A stretch of 64,000 bases of DNA from Alloascoidea africana (lineage: Eukaryota; Ascomycota; Alloascoideomycetes; Alloascoideales; Alloascoideaceae): NCBI GenBank assembly GCA_030581615.1, contig JAKTTT010000010.1, positions 372,001 to 436,000 on the forward strand. The letters run 5' to 3'. The position numbers were made by a program, and so were the translations under genes. A model generated the notes under the pieces. The model did no database searches. It saw only the letters and a list, made by a program, of their open reading frames with translations, and had not been told where the DNA came from. This document shows positions 22,473 to 33,139 of the stretch, in pieces. Within the stretch, counting starts at the first letter, position 1; each line of letters begins with the position of its first letter.

Positions 22473-24167
22473 ATGAAACCGACAAATCGACGACCACTGC
22501 TACAACGCTTCCTAGAATTTATCGAAGTTCCCCATGAAGAAATTGAAATTAAACAATCAACAAGACTGAAAAACAGCGACATCATACCCATGTCTCCAGA
22601 TAGACGATTATGGGGGTTTTGGTCTTTTTTCGGATATTGGAACATTATAAGGATTTGTGTTAGATCATGGGCTGCTGCATCTTCTCTTCTGGCTTTTGGC
22701 CTCAGCGTACCACACGTAATGGGGGTGGTTGTAGTTGGAAACGTCTTTTGTGTGCTTGTGGCATGGGGGATGTCCTTACCGGGAGCCATATGGCACATTG
22801 GATATGCCATGAACTTGAGAATAGTTTTGGGAATATACGGATCAATTCTGGGGATTCTAATACGTTCTCTACTCTCTGTTGTGTGGTATGGAATTCACTG
22901 TTTCATTGGTGGCCTTGCTCTTTCTGTCATTTTTTCAACTTTTAGCAAGTCTTATTTAAACATGGAAAACACTTTCCCTGATAATTTGGGCATGACATGT
23001 CGAGATCTCATTGGGTTTCTTCTCTTTCATCTTTTATGTATTCCACCAATGTTTGTGAGACCAGAAAAGACAAACGTTGTCATAATCATCTCCTCAATCT
23101 TTATGTTTTGGGCCATGCTTGGAATGATTATTGCTCTTGTTGTGAGTTGTGGAGGCCCCGGCTCAATGATGACTGAAAAATCCAAAATTCACGGATCTGA
23201 ACTCGGATGGGCTTGGATTCATGGACTCACCGTTTGGTATGGAACAATTGCTGGAGGAATTGTTAATCAATCCGACTACACCAGGTTTACCTACGACAAA
23301 AACTCTTCTATAATTTCAACGGCATTGTCAATGATGATTTCTGGAACCATCATTCCACTATTTGGTACCATTGGCGCTTCTGCAATGCACTCAAAGTATG
23401 GAGTCGCCTATTGGAACCCAACAGAGATTCTGTTTTTCTGGCTTGAAGAAGATTACAAAGCAAGTACTAGAGCAGGATGTTTCTTCGTGGCCTTAAGCAT
23501 AGTTGGCTCGGAACTGGGTATAAACATCATCATGAACTCTTACTCTGGTGGGATGGACCTTGCAGGACTTTTACCAAAGTATATCAACATCCGAAGAGGC
23601 GCATTCATAACTGCCTTGCTCTCATTTATAGCCCAACCTTGGAAGTTTTTCGTCGAAGAGGGCAAATTTTTGGCAGTTATGGGTGCCATTTCAATGTTTA
23701 TCGCACCTATTTCTGCAATTGTTATCTGTGATTTTTTCTTCGTCAGGAAAGAATGCGTGGTCCTATCCGATCTCTACACTTCAAATCCAGATGGTAGTTA
23801 TTACTATACAAAGGGTTTCCATTTTAGATCTATTATTGCGTGTATTTGCGCTTGGGCTCCTGGACTACCAGGTGTGATCAAATCGGGCAACTCGAAACTC
23901 TCAATATCAGAAGGAGCTTTGCATTACTATTACGGTAATGCTTTCTTTGGATTTGCAATTGCGTTTTGCGTTTACTATGCTATTTGCTTTATCTGGCCAT
24001 TGAAAAATGGAAGAAGAGTAGATGATACTGATTATTTTGGCGCCTTTACTGTTGAAGAAGCAACAAATATGGGTATAATTCCTTACTCAGGTTATTTGAC
24101 TAACGATTGTGAGAGTTCATATACGCAATACCAAGAAGATTATGGCAGACCCGTTGTGATGTCGTAA
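22473..24167 (+). CDS. NCS1-family permease, Fur-type (uracil/uridine/allantoin/thiamine-like)
   Basis: This is a 564-residue plasma-membrane nucleobase-cation symporter with about 12 hydrophobic segments. The Fur-type signature is clear: NSDIIPMSPDRRLWGFW, then ASSLLAFGLSVP, the region usually read as N-D-x-x-P followed by R-x-W. Further family positions are PGAIWHIGYAMNLR, GSELGWAWIHGLTVWYG, and NQSDYTRFTYDKNS before the central segments. A WNPTEILFFWLEEDY stretch and an IAPISAIVICDFFFVRK segment follow. The substrate cannot be fixed from sequence: uracil, uridine, allantoin, thiamine and nicotinamide riboside carriers all belong to this family. NSDIIP replaces the common N-x-DL-x-P form, which suggests divergence from Fur4 itself. 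It stands alone, with no visible catabolic gene next to it. Confidence 0.9.
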   Translation: MKPTNRRPLLQRFLEFIEVPHEEIEIKQSTRLKNSDIIPMSPDRRLWGFWSFFGYWNIIRICVRSWAAASSLLAFGLSVPHVMGVVVVGNVFCVLVAWGMSLPGAIWHIGYAMNLRIVLGIYGSILGILIRSLLSVVWYGIHCFIGGLALSVIFSTFSKSYLNMENTFPDNLGMTCRDLIGFLLFHLLCIPPMFVRPEKTNVVIIISSIFMFWAMLGMIIALVVSCGGPGSMMTEKSKIHGSELGWAWIHGLTVWYGTIAGGIVNQSDYTRFTYDKNSSIISTALSMMISGTIIPLFGTIGASAMHSKYGVAYWNPTEILFFWLEEDYKASTRAGCFFVALSIVGSELGINIIMNSYSGGMDLAGLLPKYINIRRGAFITALLSFIAQPWKFFVEEGKFLAVMGAISMFIAPISAIVICDFFFVRKECVVLSDLYTSNPDGSYYYTKGFHFRSIIACICAWAPGLPGVIKSGNSKLSISEGALHYYYGNAFFGFAIAFCVYYAICFIWPLKNGRRVDDTDYFGAFTVEEATNMGIIPYSGYLTNDCESSYTQYQEDYGRPVVMS

Positions 24168-24397
24168 ACCGCCATGTTTATATTATTATTGATGTTTCTT
24201 AGTTTGTTTATAGTTGGTTGTATTCTTTGAATTGTTTGATTGATCTTTCATAAATGTCCTGAACTTGACCATTAACCTTAAATTCCATTCCACCGGCATA
24301 AACCCAAAGGCCTACAGGCTAGTTATGCCCATCCAGCCTTTCCCATTTTTTTTTTCTGAGTTTGATGATGAGTTCGCTCTGGGCATAACGACAAGCA

Positions 24398-25057
24398 ATG
24401 GAGGGATTTGAAGATATCAACAAATATATCGATAATTTAAACATACAAATAGATGGGCTTGAGGAAGCGCTGAAATCGCTGATGAAGAAACCTTTGAGCA
24501 GTCTCATCAGTTCTGCTTCTTCACCATTGGAAGAAGCTGAAGTTTACAACACTTATGCGTATGCCCTTGTGGCTGTCATTTTTTCATATATGAAAAGCGC
24601 GGGGATAGAAACAAATAACCATCCTATAATGGATGAATTACAAAGGGTCAAATCATATATGAGCAAAGTGAAAAAGTTTAAGGAAGAGCCTGCAAAACGT
24701 AAGCCCATAAACAATTATGTTTACGATTTAAACACTTTCTTCTAACAAAATGAAATATATCTAGCAACGAAACAACTTGATAAAGAAGCAGCAGAACGGT
24801 TCATCAAACATGGAATTGGTGCAACTGGAAACAATAAAAAAGAACCAGCTATATCTAGTCAAAATTTCAAAGGAACACACACGATATTTACCGATGAAAA
24901 AGAACCAAAAAAGGAGGAAAAAGATAGTAGTAGAACACCCGAACCCACCATTATCAGCAATACACCAAAGAAACGAAAGAATGGTAAAGATTCTGAAAAG
25001 AAGAAAAGGAAGAAAAAATCCAAAAAGAATAATAGTAAAACAAACCTAGCAGCATAA
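24398..25057 (+). CDS. LRP1: Exosome cofactor Lrp1/Rrp47 (C1D family)
   Basis: Lrp1 binds Rrp6 and the nuclear exosome and acts in 3' processing of rRNA, snoRNA and snRNA. I read join(24398..24698,24765..25057), 197 residues. The donor is GTAAGC, the branch TTCTAAC and the acceptor ATCTAG; the junction gives AKPTKQLDKEAAERFIKHGI. The Sas10/C1D domain fills the first exon: INKYIDNLNIQIDGLEEAL, then YALVAVIFSYMKSAG and HPIMDELQRVKSYMSKV. The second exon carries the conserved RFIKHG segment and a Lys-rich tail (KKRKNGKDSEKKKRKKKSKK) expected to bind RNA. If the intron is retained, the frame stays open for only a few codons and yields a 115-residue protein without the basic tail. Confidence 0.93.
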
Positions 25058-25368
25058 TATGAAACCATAGCATAACAATTGTACTATATGTGTGATTTTT
25101 GTCCTCTTTTCAAAGATCATGTAAATAACGCTCTACACAAACTACTTTTAAACTGTTTCTATGGGAAATCATTTCCAATTGTCCCTCATCGCTTATCCAA
25201 GATTCAAGTCAAACACCCGGACATCCCCATCCCCCACACGTAAGCTTTTGTATATGATATCCCAGACCTTGTTGAGAGCATCTACACAATCAAGAGGATA
25301 TCAACGCTTCCTAGTACAGAAAGGGGAGGGAAATATTTCATCATCAACACACACATATGTGAATAATC
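25058..25368. other. LRP1-PEX3 intergenic region
   Basis: These 311 bases hold the LRP1 3' flank and the PEX3 promoter. I see no further gene or repeat. Confidence 0.5.
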
Positions 25369-26867
25369 ATGCTCGCAATGATATCGGATTTTAGCAGACG
25401 TCATAAAAAGAAACTGTTGGTAACAGGGGGTATAGTGACTTTTGGATATCTCGCATTCGAGTTTTTGAAAAATAAATTGATTGAAAGACAGGATAGAATA
25501 GCAGAAGAACGATACGCAAGAGACCAGTACGTGTTTGTACAGGCAACCTCCCCAATTTTTGCATTCCTCAATTGTTTGTTAACTGATGAGTCTCTATGTG
25601 TAGAATAAGGCGAAGGTTTGAACAAAATCAAAAGGACTCATTAATCACAATCCTGGCTTTAATAACTCCATTATCAAAACCAATTATCGAAAGTTTACCA
25701 GTAGAGCAAATTACACAGGAATTACAAGCAAAAAGGATAGAAAAAAGTTTACGAAAATCTTCTGCAATGAGCACACCTGGTGGTGCCCAATCAATGATAA
25801 CGGATGACATGTCGCTTCCTTCTATAGGAACGGGGAATAAATCGACAAGTGGAAGAGGATATGCTATGAACAGTTCTATTAATTCATCTCTCACAAATAA
25901 ATCGAGAAGTCAACTGTGGGCGGAACTCAAAATCCTAAGTCTGACGAGGCTGATAACTCTGATTTATAGCACGTCGTTGCTCGTTCTCTTCACAAGATTG
26001 CAAATAAACCTGTTATCACGAAAGTCATTTCTTGATTCTATCAATAGATGGTCAGAAAATAGATCTGGAACCGCGCAAAGTAATGGCGACAATTGGAATT
26101 CGTGGGACCAATTCAGAGAGGAAAGTGATAATTGTTCTGTAGAAGAAATGTACCTATCCTTCAGTTGGTGGTTACTGAATCGGGGGTGGGTCGAGCTTCG
26201 GGAGAGAGTGAAAGAAGCCGTTGAGAACGTTTTTGGAGGCATCAATCCAAGGACAGAACTGACATTGGATGAATTTGCAATTTTGATCTCGAGAGTTCAG
26301 GTCCTTGTAGAAGGAGATTATAGAGATACTTGCCATTTTTTTGCCTCTGTATTGCTGCCACCCAAAGATTTACAGCTTTCAGTTTGCAGAGAGATAGTCA
26401 TGATGAACGGGAACGAAAATGGTCTACACAATGCTCATGACGTTTATCGTCCTGTTCTTTCCCAAGTGCCTCCGCTTTTAAGGGTGTACCTTAACGACAC
26501 AATGGACTATATCTTATCTCCGTCTGCGGGTATCGTAATCAACCGACTGGCATATACCGGCATTTCCAAACTGTTAGAACATTTGGATGATGCTATTAGC
26601 GCAAGCACTGTGGGGAGCACGAGCAGTAGTCAGTATCACCAGGGATTGCACCAAGGACATTCTCAAATTCCAAGCAATGAGGTCAAGTTAAAGCTTGCCA
26701 GTATTTTGGCTTCAAGCACTAGACAATCCAAATTGATTGCTGAATCAACACACAATGAATTTGTAAATGCCATGGATGAGGTTTATGAGTTGGCCGAGTT
26801 TAGCGCGATTGTTTATTCCAAGTTTGATGCGAATAATGATAACAGTGAATACTATAACCGCTACTAA
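25369..26867 (+). CDS. PEX3: Peroxisomal membrane biogenesis factor Pex3
   Basis: Pex3 is a peroxisomal membrane protein that docks Pex19 and, in yeasts, the inheritance and pexophagy factors Inp1 and Atg36/Atg30. I read join(25369..25526,25604..26867), 473 residues. The donor is GTACGT and the acceptor GTGTAG; the junction gives ARDQIRRRFEQNQKD, where RRRFEQNQ is highly conserved. The N-terminus has a basic cluster (RRHKKK) followed by one membrane segment (LLVTGGIVTFGYLAFEFL), the usual targeting arrangement. ATGs at 25369 and 25378 are both in frame, and the second (MISDFSRRHKKK) is an equally good start. Further family features are LWAELKILSLTRLITLIYST and SFSWWLLNRGW. Confidence 0.93.
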
Positions 26868-27546
26868 TGTTAATGCCGATATAATTCATGATGATGTCGA
26901 TCTATAAATCTGTGTTTTTTTTTTATTCTTGGCATTGGTGGCAATTAGCGAGAAGAGAGGTAGTATCTGTAATGCATTATTCGCCTTGTACTAGAAAAAA
27001 GGATAACGTTATTATTCTCGTCTGCAGAAGTCTTTTAGCTGATATTAGGAGATCAAGAATAGAGGTGGGTTTTTGATCCACTTCTAAGGAAAAGACACAT
27101 TTCTCGTGTGAAGAATTGAGCCTAGTTCAACCGCCCTTGCACTAGTTTGAAACCCGCCTCTCCGTTGAGTGTCAAGACCAAAAAAAAAGAACTGGCCAAA
27201 GCCAGAATAGACACGAAAGATGTGCCAAGGAGAACAGGGAAGAGCACGAAAGAAAAAGCTTTTAGGACAGTAATCTTGATTTCTTATTTCCACTATTAGA
27301 GCACTAAATGCACACTGTTCTCTGTGTGTCTTTTTTTTCTTGAAACTTGGCACGCATCACCACTCTGTAATTTTATTATTCCTGCAAATTTCTTTGATGT
27401 TTTGAAGATTCGTTGAGGCGACTCACAAAGGAGCATATGATCTTAAGAAAAAAACCGCTTTGAATGGCCTTTTTCTCTTCTCTCTACTCCTTGCTGTAAA
27501 CTTCTCAGTATTCCCAGGCGGCAGCTGAATATCCTACGCTCATCAA
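26868..27546. promoter_or_regulatory. Intergenic region upstream of the GRAM/VASt gene
   Basis: These 680 bases lie between tandem plus-strand genes and hold the PEX3 3' flank and the next promoter. There are several A and T runs; no gene or RNA is recognised. Confidence 0.45.
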
Positions 27547-29994
27547 ATGGAAGACTTTAAAATGCCAGTTCATTCCAATAGCTCGTCTTTATCGAGTCAG
27601 GCATCTCCGGCCAACCAGAAAAGCCCAGCATCTACTTCTGAAATGGGTGCATTCCACCTCTCCGACATTATAGCCAACAGTCCCAAACCTAACCTAACAA
27701 AAGCCATGGCCGGCGTAAATTCTACAGCATTAGATTTTACCAAGCTAAATACAAAAGATGGCCGTCAACTAAAGCATACCATTTCCTCGCCAATATTGAG
27801 CTCTCCATCTGGTGCACACCCGTCACTGCCACCGTCAGCACCTCCACCACCGCTTCCAAATGCCCACACGCACACTTTGGGCGTCTCTGCTCCTGTGTAT
27901 GGAGCAACAGCTTCAAAATCAAGATCTTGCACCAATCTGGGCTCCTTCTCTTCGCAAACAATATCCAAGGAAAACATACATCTCAGATCCGGGAGCGATG
28001 GGCAAACCTCGCCCCTACTTTCCCCTTCCGTTTCCGAACACAGTAACCCTTTGAACGCATCAAAGTCCTCTTTTGATGTTTATGCAAACAACCGAAGAAA
28101 CCGGGCATTCCACACGGCCTTTCCTACCATTCCACAGAAAGAGAGACTACGCCAGGTTTATTCATGTGCTTTGAGCAAAGATATTCTACTCCAAGGTCGT
28201 ATGTACGTTTCTGAGAATTATGTCTGCTTCAGATCCAATATATTGGGATTTGTTACAAATCTGGTCCTCCCTTTCCAAGAAATTGAAGCAATTGAAAGAA
28301 AAATGACAGCAAAAATGTTTCCGAATGGTTTGATTATTCAAACGCAGAATGAAAGACATATATTTGCCAGCTTTATTGCTCGAGATTCAGTATATGACTT
28401 TTTGATGTTTTATTGGAATCCTAGAGATGAGAATAGAGGTTCGTTCCGAGGACAATCTTCAGGTTCTAGCTTAATAGAATCGGATGAAGAAGATGAATCA
28501 GACGATTCAGATTATAGTGATGAAAGTGAAGATGATGATATGCCAATTTCAAAATCGGATCAATCAACAAATGGACTTCAACATCCCTCTAGAGACATGC
28601 GTGAACCGGACTCTGCACAGACAGTAGTTTCGAAACCCCCAGGACTACCAATAGTATCTGTTGATCCGTTATCCCCTATACCTTTGGATAAATCCAAGCC
28701 AGAAATGAAAAATCCAGGACCTGTATCGCATGCTCCAACAACTGTTTCCTTCACGCTTAATAAAGCTTGTAACGAAAAACAGCTTTGCGATGAAGTAATT
28801 CCTGCACCTCTGGGAGTTGTCTTTAGTCTACTGTTTAGTGACGATTTGACTTTTTTCAACAGTTTAAACGATGAGCTGAAAAACACAGAAATGTCAGTGG
28901 TTCCCAAGTTTTCGCTAGAAGAAGGCAAGCTTACAAGAAGCTACTGCTACAGAAAGCCATTGAACGGACCAATTGGTCCCAAATCCACTTCTTGCAACAT
29001 TACAGAAACCATTGAGAATTGTGATTATGAAGATCATTGCTATGTGATATCTTCAACAACTACTCCTGATGTCCCAAGTGGTAACGCTTTCCAATGCAAG
29101 ATGAGATCTTTCCTTAGCTGGGCTGAAAACAACCAAACAAGGCTTATAACGACCTGTTACGTTGAATGGTCTGGTAAAAGTTGGATCAAAGGTGCTATTG
29201 AGAAAGGCAGCTTTGATGGACAGATGGATTACATAAAAAAATTGGTAGCTTCTTTGAGAAGAGCAGTTAGCAGTAAGCCAACAGATGATAATGCCCCACC
29301 GAAAAAGAGCTCAGGTCGCAAGGCAAGAAAATCTGGAAAGAGATCCAAAAAATCTTCTTCCTCTCGTCCCGCTCATGAAATTTCCACATCTCATTTTGAT
29401 CTTAAACAGTTAAACATAATACAAAGCTGGAAGGACATTTTGAAAGGAATACCAATGGATCCAACTCTAAGTGCACCCTTGTTGACAATTTTGATTCTCA
29501 TCGTTTCTTACGTCTTCTTCGTCCTTCCATTAAAATTTTTGATTGCGGCCTCTTCTGGTAACCTATCTTCAAGTGGCATGAACGCTGCTAGCAATTCCTT
29601 TGCAAATGCAAATGGTGCTGGTTTTATTGCCGGTATTGATGGCATGGGTGGCCATGGTGCTTCATTCAATCCTCAGACTTTTCTTCAAAATCAAAGCTAC
29701 ATTATTTTGGTTCCCATAGGCAGCGCCTCGGACCAGAGTACAGGTCATAGCTCTGACTGGCTCAGAGAGATTATCTTAAGCTCGGTTTTAGCTGATCATC
29801 AGCCTTCAAAAAATCGTCAAGAGCAAAACGGGAAGGGTGAATCTATGCAAAATGAAGAGATCAATAACAACGACAGTGAGTCTCCAGACTTTAAAGAATA
29901 TTCTTTAGAGGAACTAGAAGCATATGTTCTAAATACAGAGGCAAGATTAAACGAAATGAGAGAAAAACTGAACGAGCTCAAAGTTATTTTGTGA
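27547..29994 (+). CDS. GRAM and VASt domain sterol-transfer protein (Lam/Ysp2/GRAMD1 family)
   Basis: Lam proteins are ER-anchored and move sterol at contacts between the ER and the plasma membrane, vacuole or mitochondria. The single exon encodes 815 residues. A Ser/Pro-rich N-terminus is followed by a GRAM domain near 195-290 (KERLRQVYSCALSKDILLQG, NYVCFRSNILGF). An acidic linker (ESDEEDESDDSDYSDESEDD) leads to one VASt domain near 405-580 (IPAPLGVVFSLLFSDDLTFF, TRSYCYRKPLNGPIGPK). A membrane segment lies near 642-668 (PLLTILILIVSYVFFVLPLK), and the last 30 residues are a predicted coiled coil. A single VASt domain resembles Lam5/Lam6 rather than the two-domain Ysp2/Lam4 group. Which contact site it serves is not decidable here. 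Confidence 0.92.
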   Translation: MEDFKMPVHSNSSSLSSQASPANQKSPASTSEMGAFHLSDIIANSPKPNLTKAMAGVNSTALDFTKLNTKDGRQLKHTISSPILSSPSGAHPSLPPSAPPPPLPNAHTHTLGVSAPVYGATASKSRSCTNLGSFSSQTISKENIHLRSGSDGQTSPLLSPSVSEHSNPLNASKSSFDVYANNRRNRAFHTAFPTIPQKERLRQVYSCALSKDILLQGRMYVSENYVCFRSNILGFVTNLVLPFQEIEAIERKMTAKMFPNGLIIQTQNERHIFASFIARDSVYDFLMFYWNPRDENRGSFRGQSSGSSLIESDEEDESDDSDYSDESEDDDMPISKSDQSTNGLQHPSRDMREPDSAQTVVSKPPGLPIVSVDPLSPIPLDKSKPEMKNPGPVSHAPTTVSFTLNKACNEKQLCDEVIPAPLGVVFSLLFSDDLTFFNSLNDELKNTEMSVVPKFSLEEGKLTRSYCYRKPLNGPIGPKSTSCNITETIENCDYEDHCYVISSTTTPDVPSGNAFQCKMRSFLSWAENNQTRLITTCYVEWSGKSWIKGAIEKGSFDGQMDYIKKLVASLRRAVSSKPTDDNAPPKKSSGRKARKSGKRSKKSSSSRPAHEISTSHFDLKQLNIIQSWKDILKGIPMDPTLSAPLLTILILIVSYVFFVLPLKFLIAASSGNLSSSGMNAASNSFANANGAGFIAGIDGMGGHGASFNPQTFLQNQSYIILVPIGSASDQSTGHSSDWLREIILSSVLADHQPSKNRQEQNGKGESMQNEEINNNDSESPDFKEYSLEELEAYVLNTEARLNEMREKLNELKVIL

Positions 29995-30910
29995 TTGAAA
30001 ACAACACTGATAGGGCTTGAGCGCATTTCCATTTAACTTAGCATTTCTTGCATTGATTTTTGTTACCTGCATTTTTCATTTTTATGTTTTCCAATTCATT
30101 TTCCAACTTTAAAAGAGCATACAAAAAGAAAAAAATTATTTATAATCGGCATTTAGAATCAATTTAATGCATTTTTCATTATTTTTGAATAAGCTTCAAA
30201 CAGATACGCTTCTATTGTTCTTAACTTGATTGCAGGCCTTCTGTTTTTGAAACATAGAACCTTGAATTTTGAGAAGTGATACAATCTCAAACACCTCCTA
30301 TGCACACTGCTAACCTATACTACATAAAATGTAGGTATTTCATTCGGAATTGGCCCATGCTTTCCTTGTTCATGGCTTTCGATTTTTCAAGATTTCCTTA
30401 GCTTTTGCCTCTGGTTCTCCAACCGATCAGTTTTCCATGTTCTTCAAGAAACGAGACTATAGCCATCTGCAAACCGACCGCTTTATAGGCAATTTCTATT
30501 GACTATCCTACCCCAGTTCCCAATGAAAAGTCCAGGTATAATCTCTCTGAAAAAATATTGTGAATTGGGGTAAGAAAAACATATTGAGGGTTGAATGAGA
30601 AGTGAGGTGGGGGCAGTACAAGTCAATAGTTAAAGCATGTCTGTCCAGAATTCTAGAGACTCACCAACCTGGAAAGTATACGTCAATAAAGAATCTCATT
30701 GACTTGTTTTTGCTGTGCATTTTGTCCTAGACATACCTGTAAGCAGCAAGAAAAGCTTCAAGCTTCTTTAAAACAGATTTTCAATAAAAACATAACGCGT
30801 TATGCTAAAGTCTAGAGATGTCGAAACAAATGCAATGATATCTGGTTATTATATACTATGTTATAGGATTTCAGGTGCAAAGTTAGTATACAGTTTAATC
30901 CAATTATGAT
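29995..30910. other. Convergent intergenic region, nothing recognised
   Basis: This AT-rich DNA lies between the ends of the VASt gene (plus) and the YOX1-type gene (minus). It must hold two 3' UTRs; no ORF or RNA gene is credible. Confidence 0.45.
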
Positions 30911-33139
30911 CTATGAAACATAAGGTCTGCTACTCAAAGAGAGCAAGTTTTGAACACATTCAAAGTCCAAAGATTTTCTAGGACTTATCTCGTTAATCAG
31001 TTTTTTGGGGCTACCAGAGGGACTTAAACTCTTTAGTTTCCTAAATCGTTGAAGCTTTTCACCTTTACTAGCAAAAGAGTCCGATTTCCCATCGCATCCT
31101 AAGTTCTCGGAGCTTCCAATAGGAGAAGAAAGCAAGCCTGAGATTGGAATATACTTGCCACTTTCTGTTGCAGAGGAGGATGTCAACGCCAAAGGAGGCA
31201 GGTGGTTCTGCCAGGATGTCATTACTATATTTCCAGAGCTGGTCATTTTTAATGAATTCCCTCTTCTTGTGCTTACATGCTGTTTAGGTGACGATGAAAA
31301 TCGAGTACCTGACTCCGAGTGAGATCTGTTTAGCCGAACAGAATCAAGAGAAAGGCTTTCGGGTGATCTCAAGAATTGAGTACTGTTATGCTTTTTAGTT
31401 GTCGTTATAAGGGCAGGAAGTAGAGTTTGATTCATGTTTGCAAGGCCATTCATCTCTGTTTTTGATTCTCCTTTGAAATGTGAACATGGGTGCGAAATCT
31501 CTTCCTTGAAGACTTTGAATCTTTTTAATTGAGGAAGATCTAAACTTGAATCATGTTCCTTTGTAGTAGGAGCATTCTTCTCAGAAAAGGTCGTTATACT
31601 TGTGTCAAAAGTTGATAAAGGATCTATATCTTCCTCTTTCTCATCAGCAGTTGACCCATCATCAAAATCGCTTTCCAGAGTCTCAGAGTTTTCTCTTGTG
31701 CTAGAGATCGATGACCTGCTTTTGACGTTTCTAGTTGTCGATACTGGCGGCATGATCTGTGTTTTATTCCTTGAAACAAGTTCTGCTTTCCCATTCTTTG
31801 TTATAGAGAGTTTGAAATCTTTGCTCATTGGTTTAATTTCAAAGTTCGAAAATTTACCCACTGGCGGTCCCAGTTCTCTAAATGCATCACAACCTTCTTC
31901 AGCACCATTGGTTAGGGAAAACACGTCATTCCGAGGGAGTTGAGACCTTTTCGGTTTCGACAAAGGAGTTGATGTATCTAGACAAGAAACATAATCATAA
32001 TCTTTACCCTTCTCTGCGCCTTCTGATTTTATTGAGAAAATGGATGACTGAGACGCGATTGAAGGATTCACTTTCATAAGTGGCTTTTGTCTCAATTTAT
32101 AATTTGAATGAACTGGGGTCAAAGTAATACTGCCTGGCCCAGTTGAATTTTTATTCGTTTTGGTGGATTTTAATCGAAATGTTAATGTGCTCCCCATTGT
32201 ATTCGATCTACGGGAGGTTGTCGATTGGAACTGGCCCATTCCCATTTTTCGAGTTTTAGTAGGCGAAGGAGTGGTGAATCTTTTTGCATTTTTATTCTGA
32301 ACATTTGGAGATTGGACCATCATTGGGCTTGACATGGTTCGCTTTTTGTCTCCGGAATGCTTCTTGAGGTAACTGAGAGGAGAAGAGAGGACGCAATCTG
32401 CACCAGATTTGGCACTTTTTAGATCATGCATTGGGGTACTTGTAGAAACTGGACTTGATGGTTTGGCTCTGGATATGCTTCCATCACTGTTGGTGTCTTC
32501 ATCATCAGTTGTAACCTTGGGTTTCGAGTATTCATTTACTTGAGCATGTCGCCTTTGAGTCTGTCTTCTATTCTGAAACCAAATCTGGAGTAAAGCATAA
32601 TAATGATAATCAAAGTTAGATAATTGAATGTATACTCAGCAGTTTGAATAGGTACATACCTGAACAGCTTTCTCGGTCATTTTGATCTTTTTGGCGATTT
32701 CTATTCGTTTTTCTTTATTTGGCTTTTGACAAAGTTTAAATTCGCTATTGAGAATGGCCAGCTCTGTGGGGCTAGTTCGTCTTCGTTTTCGACGCACGAG
32801 TTGGGAGTTGTCGATACTTGGCTCTTTGAGAGGATAGGTTGAAGGAGAATGTGAGATAAAGGCAAAACATTTTGGCTCGTTTAATGGTTTAGTAGTGGAT
32901 TCTTCAGACATGCTAAATGATTTAGATGCGTCCATGGTTAGCGTGGGGGGACTGGAATGGAGACTGACGCTGGCTGAAGAATGGCGCTCCTCTGGCGAAC
33001 ACGTTGAGGTTGATAAGAATGAGCTTCTTCGATCTTCTCTGTCATACTCTAGATCCGTTTTTTCTGTCTTTGAGCACTTTAATATTGAAGATAATGGCGG
33101 TAGAGGCGTAGAGATTTTCGAGGTGGACTTCATTTTCAT
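30911..33139 (-). CDS. YOX1: Homeodomain transcriptional repressor, Yox1/Yhp1 type
   Basis: In S. cerevisiae Yox1 and Yhp1 bind next to Mcm1 at early-cell-cycle promoters and repress them until M/G1. I read complement(join(30911..32584,32660..33139)), 717 residues. The intron splits the homeodomain at helix 3: exon 1 ends [10 protein letters not shown] and exon 2 begins [15 protein letters not shown]. The donor is GTATGT and the acceptor CTCCAG, phase 0. The homeodomain starts near residue 116 ([35 protein letters not shown]), very close to the Yox1 form. The rest is Ser-rich, basic and probably disordered, with many S-P sites ([16 protein letters not shown]) suggesting Cdk control. At 717 residues it is clearly longer than S. 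cerevisiae Yox1, with the extra length in the C-terminal tail. Confidence 0.9.

Noticed and set aside
24777-25049. 90-codon Lys-rich ORF overlapping LRP1
   Set aside because: It is an out-of-frame shadow of LRP1 exon 2.
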